Shown here: positions 36,822 through 46,161 of the stretch, in pieces
How positions within the stretch are numbered: the stretch's first letter is position 1
Layout of the letters: each line of letters starts with the position of its first letter
Assembly: GCA_029264995.1 (NCBI GenBank)
Contig: JAJUKC010000010.1
Coordinates: forward strand, 1-46,161
Reading direction: 5' to 3'
DNA length: 46,161 bases
Source: Marinobacter sp.
GTDB taxonomy: Bacteria > Pseudomonadota > Gammaproteobacteria > Pseudomonadales > Oleiphilaceae
Notes under the pieces: generated by a model
The model's database searches: none
Seen by the model: only the letters and a program-made list of their open reading frames with translations
What the model was told of the DNA's origin: nothing
Program-made: the position numbers and the translations under genes

Positions 36822-37004
36822 GGTGCAGGGTGTCTCTCCAGGACACGCCGTTAATACCCCTGCGGGGTCCGGCCGGCAATCATAGATTGCCGTCGTCAGT
36901 TTGTCGCATGAAGCTTTGCTTCATAAGCGCTCGAACTGACCCCTGTAGGCTTGAGCAAAACATCCCTGTTTTGCACAGTCCCGGAAAGACCTCCCTCCCG
37001 CCGG
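36822..37004 (+). repeat. Structured repeat element, copy 1
   Basis: This segment of about 183 bases has imperfect terminal inverted repeats (36826-36848 against 36976-36999, about 17 of 23 matching). Between them lie the stems GGCAATC/GATTGCC (36873-36889), ATGAAGC/GCTTCAT (36908-36924) and GCAAAAC/GTTTTGC (36955-36974). The core 36865-36930 is repeated, inverted, at 39397-39461. It fills most of the 276-base gap before the small subunit gene. There is no open reading frame of its own. Confidence 0.7.
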
Positions 37005-37059
37005 CGATCAAACATTTCGCAACGCGCAAAATAAAGATAACAAAACGGCCAACAATCAG

Positions 37060-37698
37060 ATGACAGACCCAGCTTCGACAGACAGCTCGCCCAACGCATC
37101 CTCTCTGGACCGTCGCAGTTTCCTCAAAACCGGTTTAGGCGGCGCGGTGCTCCTGAGCACCGTCAGCCTCTCCGCCGGGCTAACCGGCTGCGCTACGACC
37201 CCCGCGGGCCGGGTCAGCGCGGTCGACAGCCGCATGGACGCCCGCTACCAGTTCCAGTTTCTGAGCCGGGATGACATCGCCCTGTTCGAGGCCCTGTTGC
37301 CCGCCATGTTTGCCGGAGCTCTGCCGGAGGAACCGAACCAGCGTCGCTTTGCCATTGCCGGCACGATTGAACGGATCGACCAGGGCATTGTGAAGTTCGG
37401 CCCGGCGAACCAGCAGGAGCTGCGCAAGCTCTTTGATCTGCTTAACTTTGCCCCCACCCGGATCGCCCTGGCCCGGGTATGGTCAGACTGGCCCTCGGTC
37501 AGTACCGCCGATGCCGACGCGTTTCTTCGGCGTTGGCGGGACAGCCGAATCGGACTGCTGAACAACGGCTACATTGCCCTGACCAAGATCAGCAATGTCG
37601 CCTTCTATGGGCATGAAGACCACTGGCACCTGTCTGGTTACCCGGGGCCTCCCGCCTGGATGGTGGATGCCTTGCCACAGTTCAATCCTGCCGCCTGA
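37060..37698 (+). CDS. Tat-signal small subunit of a GMC-type oxidoreductase (gluconate dehydrogenase subunit 3-like)
   Basis: The 212-residue protein carries a twin-arginine signal (LDRRSFLKTGLGGAVLL) ending near a Cys (GLTGCATT), so it is exported folded and may be lipid-anchored. The rest (YQFQFLSRDDIALFEALLPAMF ... LARVWSDWPSV ... HLSGYPGPP) resembles gluconate 2-dehydrogenase subunit 3-type partners. It precedes the GMC gene by 37 bases, as PA0365 precedes PA0364 in P. aeruginosa. It probably helps export or anchor the flavoprotein, which here is broken. Confidence 0.8.
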   Translation: MTDPASTDSSPNASSLDRRSFLKTGLGGAVLLSTVSLSAGLTGCATTPAGRVSAVDSRMDARYQFQFLSRDDIALFEALLPAMFAGALPEEPNQRRFAIAGTIERIDQGIVKFGPANQQELRKLFDLLNFAPTRIALARVWSDWPSVSTADADAFLRRWRDSRIGLLNNGYIALTKISNVAFYGHEDHWHLSGYPGPPAWMVDALPQFNPAA

Positions 37699-37735
37699 TA
37701 AAACCCCGGATACCCATCGTATTAAGGAGCGAAGT

Positions 37736-39246
37736 ATGTCCATGAACGATCCCATTGCCCGGGGACTGGCTGCCGGCTGGAATGTGACCGATGCCAGCAA
37801 GCTGAGCGAGAACCGCACGTTAGAGGCGGATGTTGTGGTTATCGGCACCGGTGCCGGAGGCGACACAACCGCGGAGATCCTGGCCCGTCAGGGGCTGTCG
37901 GTGATTCTGGTGGAAGAGGGCCGGCTGTATTATCAGAAAGACTTCAAGATGGACGAGCTGACGTCCTACGCCAATCTGTACCAGGAAGGCATGAGCCGGG
38001 TCACCGCCGATGGCGCCATCGCGATTTTACAGGGCCGCTGTGTTGGCGGCTCCACCACGGTGAACTGGACCAGCAGCTTCCGCACCCCGGACGAAACGCT
38101 CACCTGCTGGAGCCACGAACTTGGCCTCGAAGGACTGGCGCCGGACGCCAGGGCTGCGAAAAGCTCGGCTATTCCTGGCAGGTGATTCCAAGAAACGTCA
38201 AAGGCTGCTGGAACAGCGGCTACTGCGGCGTGGGCTGCCCCACCAACGCCAAACAGGGGGCGCTACTCACCACTATCCCCGGCGCGCTGGATCACAAGGC
38301 ACAACTCTTCCACGGCCTGCGGGCAGAACGCCTGGTGATGAATCAGGACCGGATCGACCACCTGCTCGCCTCCGCCATGGGCCCGGACGGCGTCACCCCC
38401 TCCGGCATCACGGTCACCCTGAAAGCCCGGCAATTCGTGGTCGCTGCCAGCGCCATTGGCTCCCCCGGCCTGCTGCTTCGCTCGCAACTGCCCGACCCAT
38501 ACCATTGCGTGGGCAAACGATCGTTCATCCATCCGGTCAACGCCACCGTCGCCCGAATGCCGGCGAAAATCGACCCGTTCTACGGCGCCCCCCAATCCAT
38601 CTACTCGGACGAGTTCAACTTCAAAGCCGGCACCGACGGCCCGGTTGGTTACAAACTGGAAGTACCGCCCCTGCACCCGGCTATGGCAGCCGGCGTGGTA
38701 CCTGGCCACGGCCAGCCACAGCGGGACAACCTGGGCCAGCTGCCCTGGATGCAATCCGTCATCGCCCTGCTGCGCGACGGCTTCCACCCGGACAGCCCGG
38801 CCGGCACAGTGTCACTCAGAGACGACGGCAGCCCGGTACTGGACTACCCGATTACCGACTACCTCTGGCAAGGCTTGCGCAAGGCCTACCTCACCATGGC
38901 CGAAATCCAGTTCGCCGCCGGCGCCGAAGCCGTCCAGGCCGTGCACCTGGACTCCGGCTGGTACACCAGTTGGAACCAGGCCAAAGACGCCATCAACCAA
39001 CTCCCCATGAAACCCCACCGCGCCCGCCTGTTCACCGCACACCAGATGGGCGGCTGCGGCATGGGCGCCGACCCGAAAAACTCCGTGGTCAACGGCTTCG
39101 GCGAACACCACCAGGTAGCCAACCTGAGCATCCACGACGCGTCCATCTTCCCCACCAGCATCGGTGCGAATCCGCAGTTATCGGTGTATGCATTGGCGGC
39201 AAGGAACAGTAACCGGTTAGCGCAGAAGCTAAGAAAGCAAGGCTAG
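37736..39246 (+). pseudogene. GMC family oxidoreductase, disrupted by internal deletion and frameshift
   Basis: The N-terminal part (37736-38148) has the FAD-binding ADVVVIGTGAGGDTTAEILA motif, LVEEGRLYY and GRCVGGSTTVNWTSSFRTP. After EGLAPDA the frame changes. The C-terminal part continues in the next frame from about 38149 with GCEKLGYSWQVIPRNVKGCW, GYCGVGCPTNAKQ and, at the end, HDASIFPTSIGANPQLSVYA, the GMC active-site tail. About 25-30 residues expected between the two parts appear to be missing, so the lesion is a deletion, not only a slipped base. A read-through product stops at 38185. Everything else is well preserved, which suggests a recent event or an assembly error. Confidence 0.85.
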
Positions 39247-39320
39247 CCTTCGCTCCTGCAATAAGATGAAAACGTGGAAAACTCCCAGAGATTCCGGGGA
39301 GACCTGCACTCAGTTGGGTA

Positions 39321-40100
<780 letters not shown>

Positions 40101-40120
40101 GAAAAACCCGAAGGGCGTTG

Positions 40121-40174
40121 GTGATCACCGAAGCGCAGCTGATGGCGAAGTACCAGCAGCTGGCAGGTGACTGA
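40121..40174 (+). pseudogene. C-terminal remnant of a YfhL-type ferredoxin gene
   Basis: Twenty bases after coaD an 18-codon stretch ending in TGA reads VITEAQLMAKYQQLAGD. This resembles the C-terminal tail of YfhL/Fdx ferredoxins (…QLMxKYxxLxG), which directly follow coaD in Pseudomonas (PA0362). The two 4Fe-4S cluster motifs and the N-terminus are absent, so about 80 percent of the gene is gone. The match is short and rests on position as much as on sequence. Confidence 0.5.
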
Positions 40175-40177
40175 AAT

Positions 40178-41470
40178 TCAGAGCAACGGTGGCAGGGGGA
40201 TTTCCACGTCATTGACGGTTAATACCAGATCCTCCATCCGGCCATCCATTACCAGGCGCTCACCGTCCTGAACCAGCAGGCCCTGTTTGATCAATGGCGC
40301 CACCTGCATACGCACGGCGGGATAGTCTTCCGCAAGGGCCACTGGCATGCTGAGACTCACACTCCCGGTCAGCGCCTGCATCACCATCAGCATACTGTCA
40401 CGCTGCTGATCGGAAAGTTCCGGATGGCTGATGTCCAGTGAGCCGGTAACTTCTCCTTCAGGCGTGGCCAGACTGAGTTCCCGGATGCCGATGGAAAACC
40501 CTTCGGCAGCAAGACTGCGGAGCGCTTCGTTAAAACGCTGCATCACCGCCATCTGTTGTTCAAACGCGGCCCTCGGGTCGTCCCCGGCGCTCAACGCCAA
40601 TGACTGCATATCCGCCATGGCGCCACTGAAGTCATTCCAGCTGGCCACATCCAGATTCTCCAACGCTACTTCCAGCCGATGCGGCCCAAAGGCCTGATCC
40701 GCCAGAGCGGCCGATTCCAGTGACAGGCTAACCCTCGAGTCCAGGCGCTCGCCGTTCTGGCGCGCATCGCTGGTGCTTTCCAGCGACATGCCGGTCAGGG
40801 TCATTGCCGGGGCCTGAGTCCCCTGCAGGGTCAGGCTATTTACGGTCATCACACCAGAGCCGGTCCAGATATCCCCCACCAGCCATTCCATGCTCTGCTC
40901 CATATGGACGTTATCAATCGTCACATCCATTTTCGGATCGCTGAGCCGGATCGCCGGCCAGACCACCAACAAGTCTACCGCTTCACCAAGGCGCCCGACA
41001 TTAATCCGGACCAGACCGCCACTGCTCTGGAGGGCCGTTTCACGCTCCCGGTTATCAATGTTCATCACCGGTGCTTCCAGCTCAAGGGTGGCACTGCCCC
41101 AAAGCCGGGTTTCCAGCGTCACGCTGGGTTCATCTTCCGGGAACCAGTCCGCACCTTCTGGCTGCCACCCCTGGCGCGGGCGGAAATCCATCAGACTGCC
41201 GGTGACACCATGGGACACCTGGATTTCGATGGCTATGGTGTGAGAATCACCGGTCTCAGGATCTCGCAGGGTCACGGTAGCGGACACCTCGGAACCAAGC
41301 ACACCACGACGATACTGCTCGGTCTCAAGGTTCAGAAAGGGCTGTGCCCGGTTTACTTCCAGCGTTGCTTCACGCCAGTGCTGCTCGGTGACATAGCCCA
41401 CACCCCACGGGGCGCCACCAGCCACGAGCAGTACGGCCAGACCGGCCAGCGTCCATTTTTTCAGTTTCAA
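40178..41470 (-). CDS. DUF945 (YdgA) family protein
   Basis: The 430-residue protein has one N-terminal membrane helix (WTLAGLAVLLVAGGAPWGVGYV) and a long periplasmic beta-rich region with repeated internal patterns. It includes the family-typical YRRGVLGSEVSATVTL near the start and LVLTVNDVEIPLPPLL at the end. DUF945/YdgA proteins are inner-membrane-anchored and poorly characterised. It lies 41 bases after ppk on the same strand and is likely the last gene of a hemB-ppk operon. Confidence 0.83.
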   Translation of the reverse strand: MKLKKWTLAGLAVLLVAGGAPWGVGYVTEQHWREATLEVNRAQPFLNLETEQYRRGVLGSEVSATVTLRDPETGDSHTIAIEIQVSHGVTGSLMDFRPRQGWQPEGADWFPEDEPSVTLETRLWGSATLELEAPVMNIDNRERETALQSSGGLVRINVGRLGEAVDLLVVWPAIRLSDPKMDVTIDNVHMEQSMEWLVGDIWTGSGVMTVNSLTLQGTQAPAMTLTGMSLESTSDARQNGERLDSRVSLSLESAALADQAFGPHRLEVALENLDVASWNDFSGAMADMQSLALSAGDDPRAAFEQQMAVMQRFNEALRSLAAEGFSIGIRELSLATPEGEVTGSLDISHPELSDQQRDSMLMVMQALTGSVSLSMPVALAEDYPAVRMQVAPLIKQGLLVQDGERLVMDGRMEDLVLTVNDVEIPLPPLL

Positions 41471-41511
41471 GGTATCCGTCCTGTGATTTTTTTGGTGCCG
41501 GCCCGCCGGCC

Positions 41512-43650
41512 TCAGTTAGGTTTGCCGGTCAGGCGTTCCAGCAGGACCAGCTGTGATGCCAGTCGCTCTTCGCCTTCCCCGGGCTGATTCTGAATGTAAC
41601 TGCCATCGGGCTGCAACACCCAGGCCTGGCAATTGTCCGCCAGATAGGTATCCAGATCTTCCCGCAGGCGGGCAATCAGGGCGGGTTCCTCAACCGGGAA
41701 TGCGGTTTCGACCCGGTGCAGCAGATTGCGCTCCATGCCATCGGCGCTGGAACAATACACCTCGGGCCGGCCGCTATTACCGAAATAGTACACCCGTGTG
41801 TGCTCCAGGAAGCGCCCGATCACCGAGCGCACCCGAATGTTGTCCGAAAGCCCCGGTACTTCCGGCCGCAGGCAGCATATGCCGCGGATGATCAGATCTA
41901 TCTTGACCCCGGCCTGTGAGGCCCGATACAAGGCCTTGATCATCTGCGGCTCGGTCAGGGCATTGAACTTGAAGATAATCCGCCCCTTCTCACCGTAGCT
42001 GGCCTCCCGTTCAATCAGACTGATCAAACGGTTGTGCAGGGTAAATGGCGCGTGAAACAGCTTCTTGATCTTCAGGGCCTTGCCCATGCCGGTCAACTGC
42101 TGGAACAGCTTGTTGACATCATCGCCAATGGACTCGTCGCAGGTCATGAAACTGTAGTCGGTGTACAGGCGTGCGTTCCCGGCATGGTAGTTACCGGTGC
42201 CCAAATGCACGTAGCGCCGCAGGCGGCCTTCTTCCCGACGGACAATCAGGATCATCTTGGCGTGGGTTTTGTACCCGACCACACCGTAAACCACGATCAC
42301 GCCAGCTTCCTGCAGCCGACTGGCCAGCTCCAGGTTCTCGGCCTCGCTGAAACGGGCTCTCAATTCGATAACCGCCGTCACTTCCTTGCCGCGACGCGCA
42401 GCATCGGCCAGGGCCTCGACAATTTCCGAATCGGCACCGGTACGATAGAGCGTCTGGCGAATGGCCAGCACCTGAGGGTCCTTGGCCGCCTGGCGCAACA
42501 GATCTACCACCGGGCTGAAGTTTTCATAGGGATGCAACAGCAACAGTGGCCGCTTTCGGATCGCATCGAACATGGATTCCTTGCTGCGAATCTGGCGCGG
42601 AATCGACGGTGAGAAGCTGGAATAGGTCAGGTCCGGCCGGTCCACCAGACCACCCACCGCCATCAGGCGGGTCAGGTTCACCGGGCCGTGGACCTGGTAA
42701 AGATCCCGCTCGGTGAGGCCGAATTCCCGCAGCAGGAACTGCACCAGCTCCTCCGGGCAGTTATCCGCCACCTCAAGACGGACTCCATCGCCAAACCGAC
42801 GGCTCAGCAGCTCGCCGCGCAGGGCCGAGGCCAGGTCTTCCAGATCGTCTTCCAGCTCAAGGTCCGCGTTCCGGGTCAGCCGGAACTGATAGCAACCCTT
42901 CACTTCCATACCCGGGAACAGCTCATCAGCGTGGGCGTGGATCATCGAAGACAGGAACACCAGATTATCACCGCCGTTGCACACCTCATCCGGCAAACGC
43001 ACCAGGCGCGGCAGGGAGCGAGGCGCCGGCACGATCGCCATCCCGGTCTCGCGACCAAAGGCATCCTTGCCGTCCAGCTCGACGATGAAGTTCAGGCTCT
43101 TGTTCACCAGGCGGGGGAACGGGTGTGACGGATCCAGCCCGATCGGGCTGACCACCGGCAGAATTTCCTCGTCAAAGTAATTACGCACCCACTCGGCCTG
43201 GGCCGGCGTCCACTCACGGCGCCGGACAAAGTGGATGTTCTCCTGCTCCAGCTCCGGAATCAGGACATTATTGAGAATGTCGTACTGTTCGTGGATATAG
43301 TCGTGGGCAACGCGGCTGATCTCCGCCAGCACCTGTTCCGGCAGCATGCCGTCGACACCCACGGTTTCACGGCCATACTTCATCTGCTGGCGCAGGCCCG
43401 CCACCCGGATTTCAAAGAACTCATCCATGTTGCTGCTGAAAATGCAGCAGAAGATCAGACGGTTTATCAGAGGGTGCGTGGTATCCAACGCCTGCTTCAA
43501 CACCCGGTAATTGAACTGCAGCTGGCTCAGTTCGCGGTTGAAGTAGTTTTCGCTGGCATCCAGATTCACTTCCTCACCAACGGGTGGAAGATCCACCGGC
43601 GCCGGGACGCTCTGTTCACTGCCTGTCTCTGTCACGGTTTCGCTTGTCAT
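41512..43650 (-). CDS. ppk1: Polyphosphate kinase 1
   Basis: The 712-residue protein has the Ppk1 domain order: an N-terminal helical domain (YFNRELSQLQFNYRVL), a head domain, and two C-terminal catalytic domains. The latter include VYGVVGYKTHAKMILIVRRE with the autophosphorylated His and VHLGTGNYHAGNARLYTDYS. It polymerises the gamma-phosphate of ATP reversibly into polyphosphate at the inner membrane. It lies 52 bases downstream of hemB in the same direction. No exopolyphosphatase gene is seen here. Confidence 0.97.
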   Translation of the reverse strand: MTSETVTETGSEQSVPAPVDLPPVGEEVNLDASENYFNRELSQLQFNYRVLKQALDTTHPLINRLIFCCIFSSNMDEFFEIRVAGLRQQMKYGRETVGVDGMLPEQVLAEISRVAHDYIHEQYDILNNVLIPELEQENIHFVRRREWTPAQAEWVRNYFDEEILPVVSPIGLDPSHPFPRLVNKSLNFIVELDGKDAFGRETGMAIVPAPRSLPRLVRLPDEVCNGGDNLVFLSSMIHAHADELFPGMEVKGCYQFRLTRNADLELEDDLEDLASALRGELLSRRFGDGVRLEVADNCPEELVQFLLREFGLTERDLYQVHGPVNLTRLMAVGGLVDRPDLTYSSFSPSIPRQIRSKESMFDAIRKRPLLLLHPYENFSPVVDLLRQAAKDPQVLAIRQTLYRTGADSEIVEALADAARRGKEVTAVIELRARFSEAENLELASRLQEAGVIVVYGVVGYKTHAKMILIVRREEGRLRRYVHLGTGNYHAGNARLYTDYSFMTCDESIGDDVNKLFQQLTGMGKALKIKKLFHAPFTLHNRLISLIEREASYGEKGRIIFKFNALTEPQMIKALYRASQAGVKIDLIIRGICCLRPEVPGLSDNIRVRSVIGRFLEHTRVYYFGNSGRPEVYCSSADGMERNLLHRVETAFPVEEPALIARLREDLDTYLADNCQAWVLQPDGSYIQNQPGEGEERLASQLVLLERLTGKPN

Positions 43651-43702
43651 TGCTCTTTGTATCCATCGTTGAGGCGGGCTTCGGCCACCAGCCGCTGCCC
43701 GG

Positions 43703-44776
<1,074 letters not shown>

Positions 44777-44849
44777 TCATACACCCTAGAAGCCGCCCGT
44801 TGCAGGCCTGAGCCGAGTGTGCCGTTGACAGATGACAAAGAGATGACAG

Positions 44850-44889
44850 AAAAACAGAGTTGCCGGGGCAACGGAAGCCGCTGCCCGGC
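44850..44889 (-). terminator. Probable intrinsic terminator of the small two-gene unit
   Basis: On the minus strand an imperfect GC-rich stem (GCCGGGCA with TGCCCCGGC, 44888-44861) is followed by AACTCTGTTTTTC. It is 12 bases past the stop codon of the 73-residue gene and upstream of hemB, so that gene is probably not co-transcribed with hemB. Confidence 0.55.
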
Positions 44890-44901
44890 GAGGAAACGCC
44901 A

Positions 44902-45123
44902 TCAGAGGGAACGGTTGTTGAACCCGATCTCCACCTTGCGCGGGGTATCAGAACGGAAGGTGGTATCCACCTCCTGTATCTTTCCGCCGCCTTGCAGAAA
45001 GGCTTCAATATCTGCCTGCAACTGGGCCCGGATCCGGGCACGGCCGGCAATGGAATGGTTATCGTCGCTGTCGCTGGTCCAGCTGCTGGACTGCTCCAGA
45101 TTGCTTTCGTCGAATTCACTCAT
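44902..45123 (-). CDS. Small acidic protein, SutA-like C-terminal motif (uncertain)
   Basis: The 73-residue protein has an acidic, Ser-rich N-terminus (MSEFDESNLEQSSSWTSDSD) and a basic C-terminal half with a helix ending QADIEAFLQGGGKIQEVDTT. The FLxxGGKIQEV element recalls the C-terminal part of SutA, the RNA polymerase-binding regulator of slow growth in P. aeruginosa. Overall identity by eye is limited, so this is only a suggestion. It starts with ATGA overlapping the upstream 40-codon frame and is followed by a terminator. Confidence 0.6.
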   Translation of the reverse strand: MSEFDESNLEQSSSWTSDSDDNHSIAGRARIRAQLQADIEAFLQGGGKIQEVDTTFRSDTPRKVEIGFNNRSL

Positions 45124-45242
45124 GGTTTATCTCCATCAACGAAAACAGCTTTACGGGTGGCCAGATGCTCTGGAAGACGCACCCCGTCTCGACTGCCGGC
45201 CATCTGACGGCCCGTCTTGGCGTCTTTATAATCTGCTTTCAT
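45120..45242 (-). CDS. Hypothetical 40-residue protein
   Basis: A basic 40-codon frame (MKADYKDAKTGRQMAGSRDG, then VRLPEHLATRKAVFVDGDKP) ends in a TGA that overlaps the ATG of the next small gene, the usual sign of translational coupling. An AGGAAA lies 11 bases upstream of the start, which is rather far. I know no family. The overlap and the shared terminator support a small operon, but chance is possible at this length. Confidence 0.4.
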   Translation of the reverse strand: MKADYKDAKTGRQMAGSRDGVRLPEHLATRKAVFVDGDKP

Positions 45243-45347
45243 GACTGACGCTATTTCCTGACAACCACTTTTTTGTAATTTTTTGTAATCACAGATAACC
45301 CATTGTTTTGAAAGCTCAGATAACAGCACTTCAACGGCACTGAGAAT

Positions 45348-45376
45348 TGACACAAAGAATGAATATTGATTCAATG
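45348..45376 (+). promoter_or_regulatory. Candidate promoter and operator of the tetR-aidB unit
   Basis: TTGACA (-35 like) begins near 45347. About 17 bases further is TTCAAT, a weak -10. The inverted repeat TGAAT-ATTG-ATTCA (45360-45373) lies over this promoter and 20 bases before the TetR start codon, a good place for autorepression by a TetR dimer. Confidence 0.45.
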
Positions 45377-45392
45377 CTTGCAAGGAGCCGGC

Positions 45393-46022
45393 ATGGCCTA
45401 TCGTGAAACTGAAAAAATGCGCCAGCGCAAAGCCGAGGCGCGGAAAAAGATCATTGAATGCACCTGGGAGTGCGTATCCGAAGGCGGTTTCCGCAGCGCA
45501 CGCATTACCCGCATCGCGGGGCTGGCGGGCGTTGCCACGGGCACCATCTACCGCCACTTCGAGTCACGGGAGGACCTGTTCGCGGAAATCTTTCGCCTGG
45601 CCACCCAGCGTGAAGTCGACAAGGTTGCCGAAGCACTGGCAGTAGACGGCAATGCCGTTAAACGCCTGGATAACGCCCTGCGCCAGTTCGCCCGCCGGGC
45701 CCTGAAAGGCCCGATGAAAGCCTGGGCACTGATTGCCGAGCCGGTAGACCCGAAAGTGGAAGAAGAGCGACTGGTGTATCGCAAAGCCTACGCCAGCCTG
45801 TTTGAACAAGCGATCCGGAGCGGCATAACCGAAGGCTGCATACCGGACCAGGATGCCCGCCTCACCAGCACCTGCCTGGTTGGCGCCATCTCGGAATCCC
45901 TGGTGGGGCCGCTGTCACCAACCCAGACAGAAACACCGCCGGGACACGACAACAACGAAGATGAGCTGGTCGACACCATCGTTTGCTTCTGCCTACGGGG
46001 GTTGACCGGCACCAGGAGCTGA
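45393..46022 (+). CDS. TetR/AcrR family transcriptional regulator
   Basis: The 209-residue protein has a TetR helix-turn-helix (RKKIIECTWECVSEGGFRSA, RITRIAGLAGVATGTIYRHF, ESREDLFAEIF) and a helical C-terminal ligand domain. Its start codon has AAGGAG five bases upstream. The stop codon lies two bases before the acyl-CoA dehydrogenase start, and the ribosome site of that gene (AGGAG) is inside this gene's last codons, so the two are translationally coupled. It probably represses the unit through the nearby palindrome, with an acyl-CoA or similar effector (inference). Confidence 0.9.
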   Translation: MAYRETEKMRQRKAEARKKIIECTWECVSEGGFRSARITRIAGLAGVATGTIYRHFESREDLFAEIFRLATQREVDKVAEALAVDGNAVKRLDNALRQFARRALKGPMKAWALIAEPVDPKVEEERLVYRKAYASLFEQAIRSGITEGCIPDQDARLTSTCLVGAISESLVGPLSPTQTETPPGHDNNEDELVDTIVCFCLRGLTGTRS

Positions 46023-46024
46023 AC

Positions 46025-46161
46025 ATGAACAACCCGCAGCGCAAAACCGGGTCCGCCACCGACAACCGTTACCTGTCGGCCACCCATGAGGTCATCAACC
46101 AGCCCCGGCCGCTGGAGAACTACAACCTCTACGAACAGGACACCGCGCTGCGGGAAGCCGT
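46025..46161 (+). CDS. AidB-like acyl-CoA dehydrogenase (5' part only)
   Basis: The first 45 codons are visible before the window ends. The segment ATHEVINQPRPLENYNLYEQ followed by DTALREAV matches the start of the AidB/isovaleryl-CoA dehydrogenase-like family (E. coli AidB has THTVFNQPIPLNNSNLYLSD at this position). Members are FAD-binding; AidB itself is part of the adaptive response to alkylation, while TetR-linked relatives may work in acyl-CoA catabolism. AGGAG lies six bases before the ATG. Confidence 0.8.
   Translation, partial: MNNPQRKTGSATDNRYLSATHEVINQPRPLENYNLYEQDTALREA

Noticed and set aside
38121..39212. A 363-codon plus-strand frame overlapping the GMC gene
   Set aside because: Arg/Pro-rich low-complexity translation in the third frame; the neighbouring frame carries clear GMC motifs through the same bases.
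45269..45288. Exact tandem repeat of TTTTTTGTAA
   Set aside because: Only two 10-base units in an AT-rich intergenic region; too short to interpret.

Overview
The window is about 46 kb of a GC-rich gammaproteobacterial chromosome. Protein sequences and gene neighbourhoods resemble Pseudomonas, and the overall repertoire fits a marine genus such as Marinobacter. That genus call is my inference from protein resemblance and base composition, not a search result. I see no tRNA, rRNA, CRISPR array, prophage or insertion sequence with a transposase.

Layout. 1-5941: a DUF4202 gene cut by the window edge, a GST, an alpha/beta hydrolase next to an M14-type carboxypeptidase, a solute-binding lipoprotein, a META-domain lipoprotein and a second GST. 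6053-10491: a sterol-desaturase-family hydroxylase, a lipase-like hydrolase and the molybdate transporter modABC, closely packed on one strand. 10589-11035: a deleted and frameshifted alpha/beta hydrolase relic. 11141-15380: crp/vfr, a YhfA-type OsmC protein, speD, pirin and prkB; this neighbourhood combines those of Pseudomonas (vfr, OsmC, speD) and E. coli (crp, yhfA, prkB). 15407-20413: a giant PilZ-DUF1631-GGDEF-EAL protein with degenerate catalytic motifs, and a zinc aminopeptidase lipoprotein. 20387-30422: an arginine and housekeeping block on the minus strand (coaBC, dut, a membrane-anchored algC, argB, an uncharacterised periplasmic protein, argE, argA) with radC divergent. 30643-34277: rpmB-rpmG, an EEP-family phosphatase/nuclease, dsbA, cytochrome c4 and engB.

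34276-40174 is the most informative accessory stretch. A structured intergenic region with a minus-strand terminator abuts engB, at the same place where E. coli has Spot 42 and Pseudomonas has ErsA. Next comes a TetR gene, then a perfect 16-bp palindrome inside a strong promoter, an aldehyde dehydrogenase, a Tat-signal small subunit, a GMC oxidoreductase broken by an internal deletion, coaD, and only the last codons of a YfhL-type ferredoxin. The order matches Pseudomonas aeruginosa PA0367 to PA0362. Two inverted copies of a 180-190 bp structured repeat flank the small subunit and the GMC gene.

40178-46161: hemB, ppk and a DUF945 gene form a probable operon, preceded by two small coupled genes. 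A TetR regulator follows that appears co-transcribed with an AidB-like acyl-CoA dehydrogenase running off the window edge.

Patterns worth attention: three genes with internal or near-complete deletions (10589-11035, 37736-39246, 40121-40174); a pair of repeats whose stems covary; a 17-bp palindromic motif shared by two unrelated promoters (3101 and 12547); and the candidate small RNA locus.
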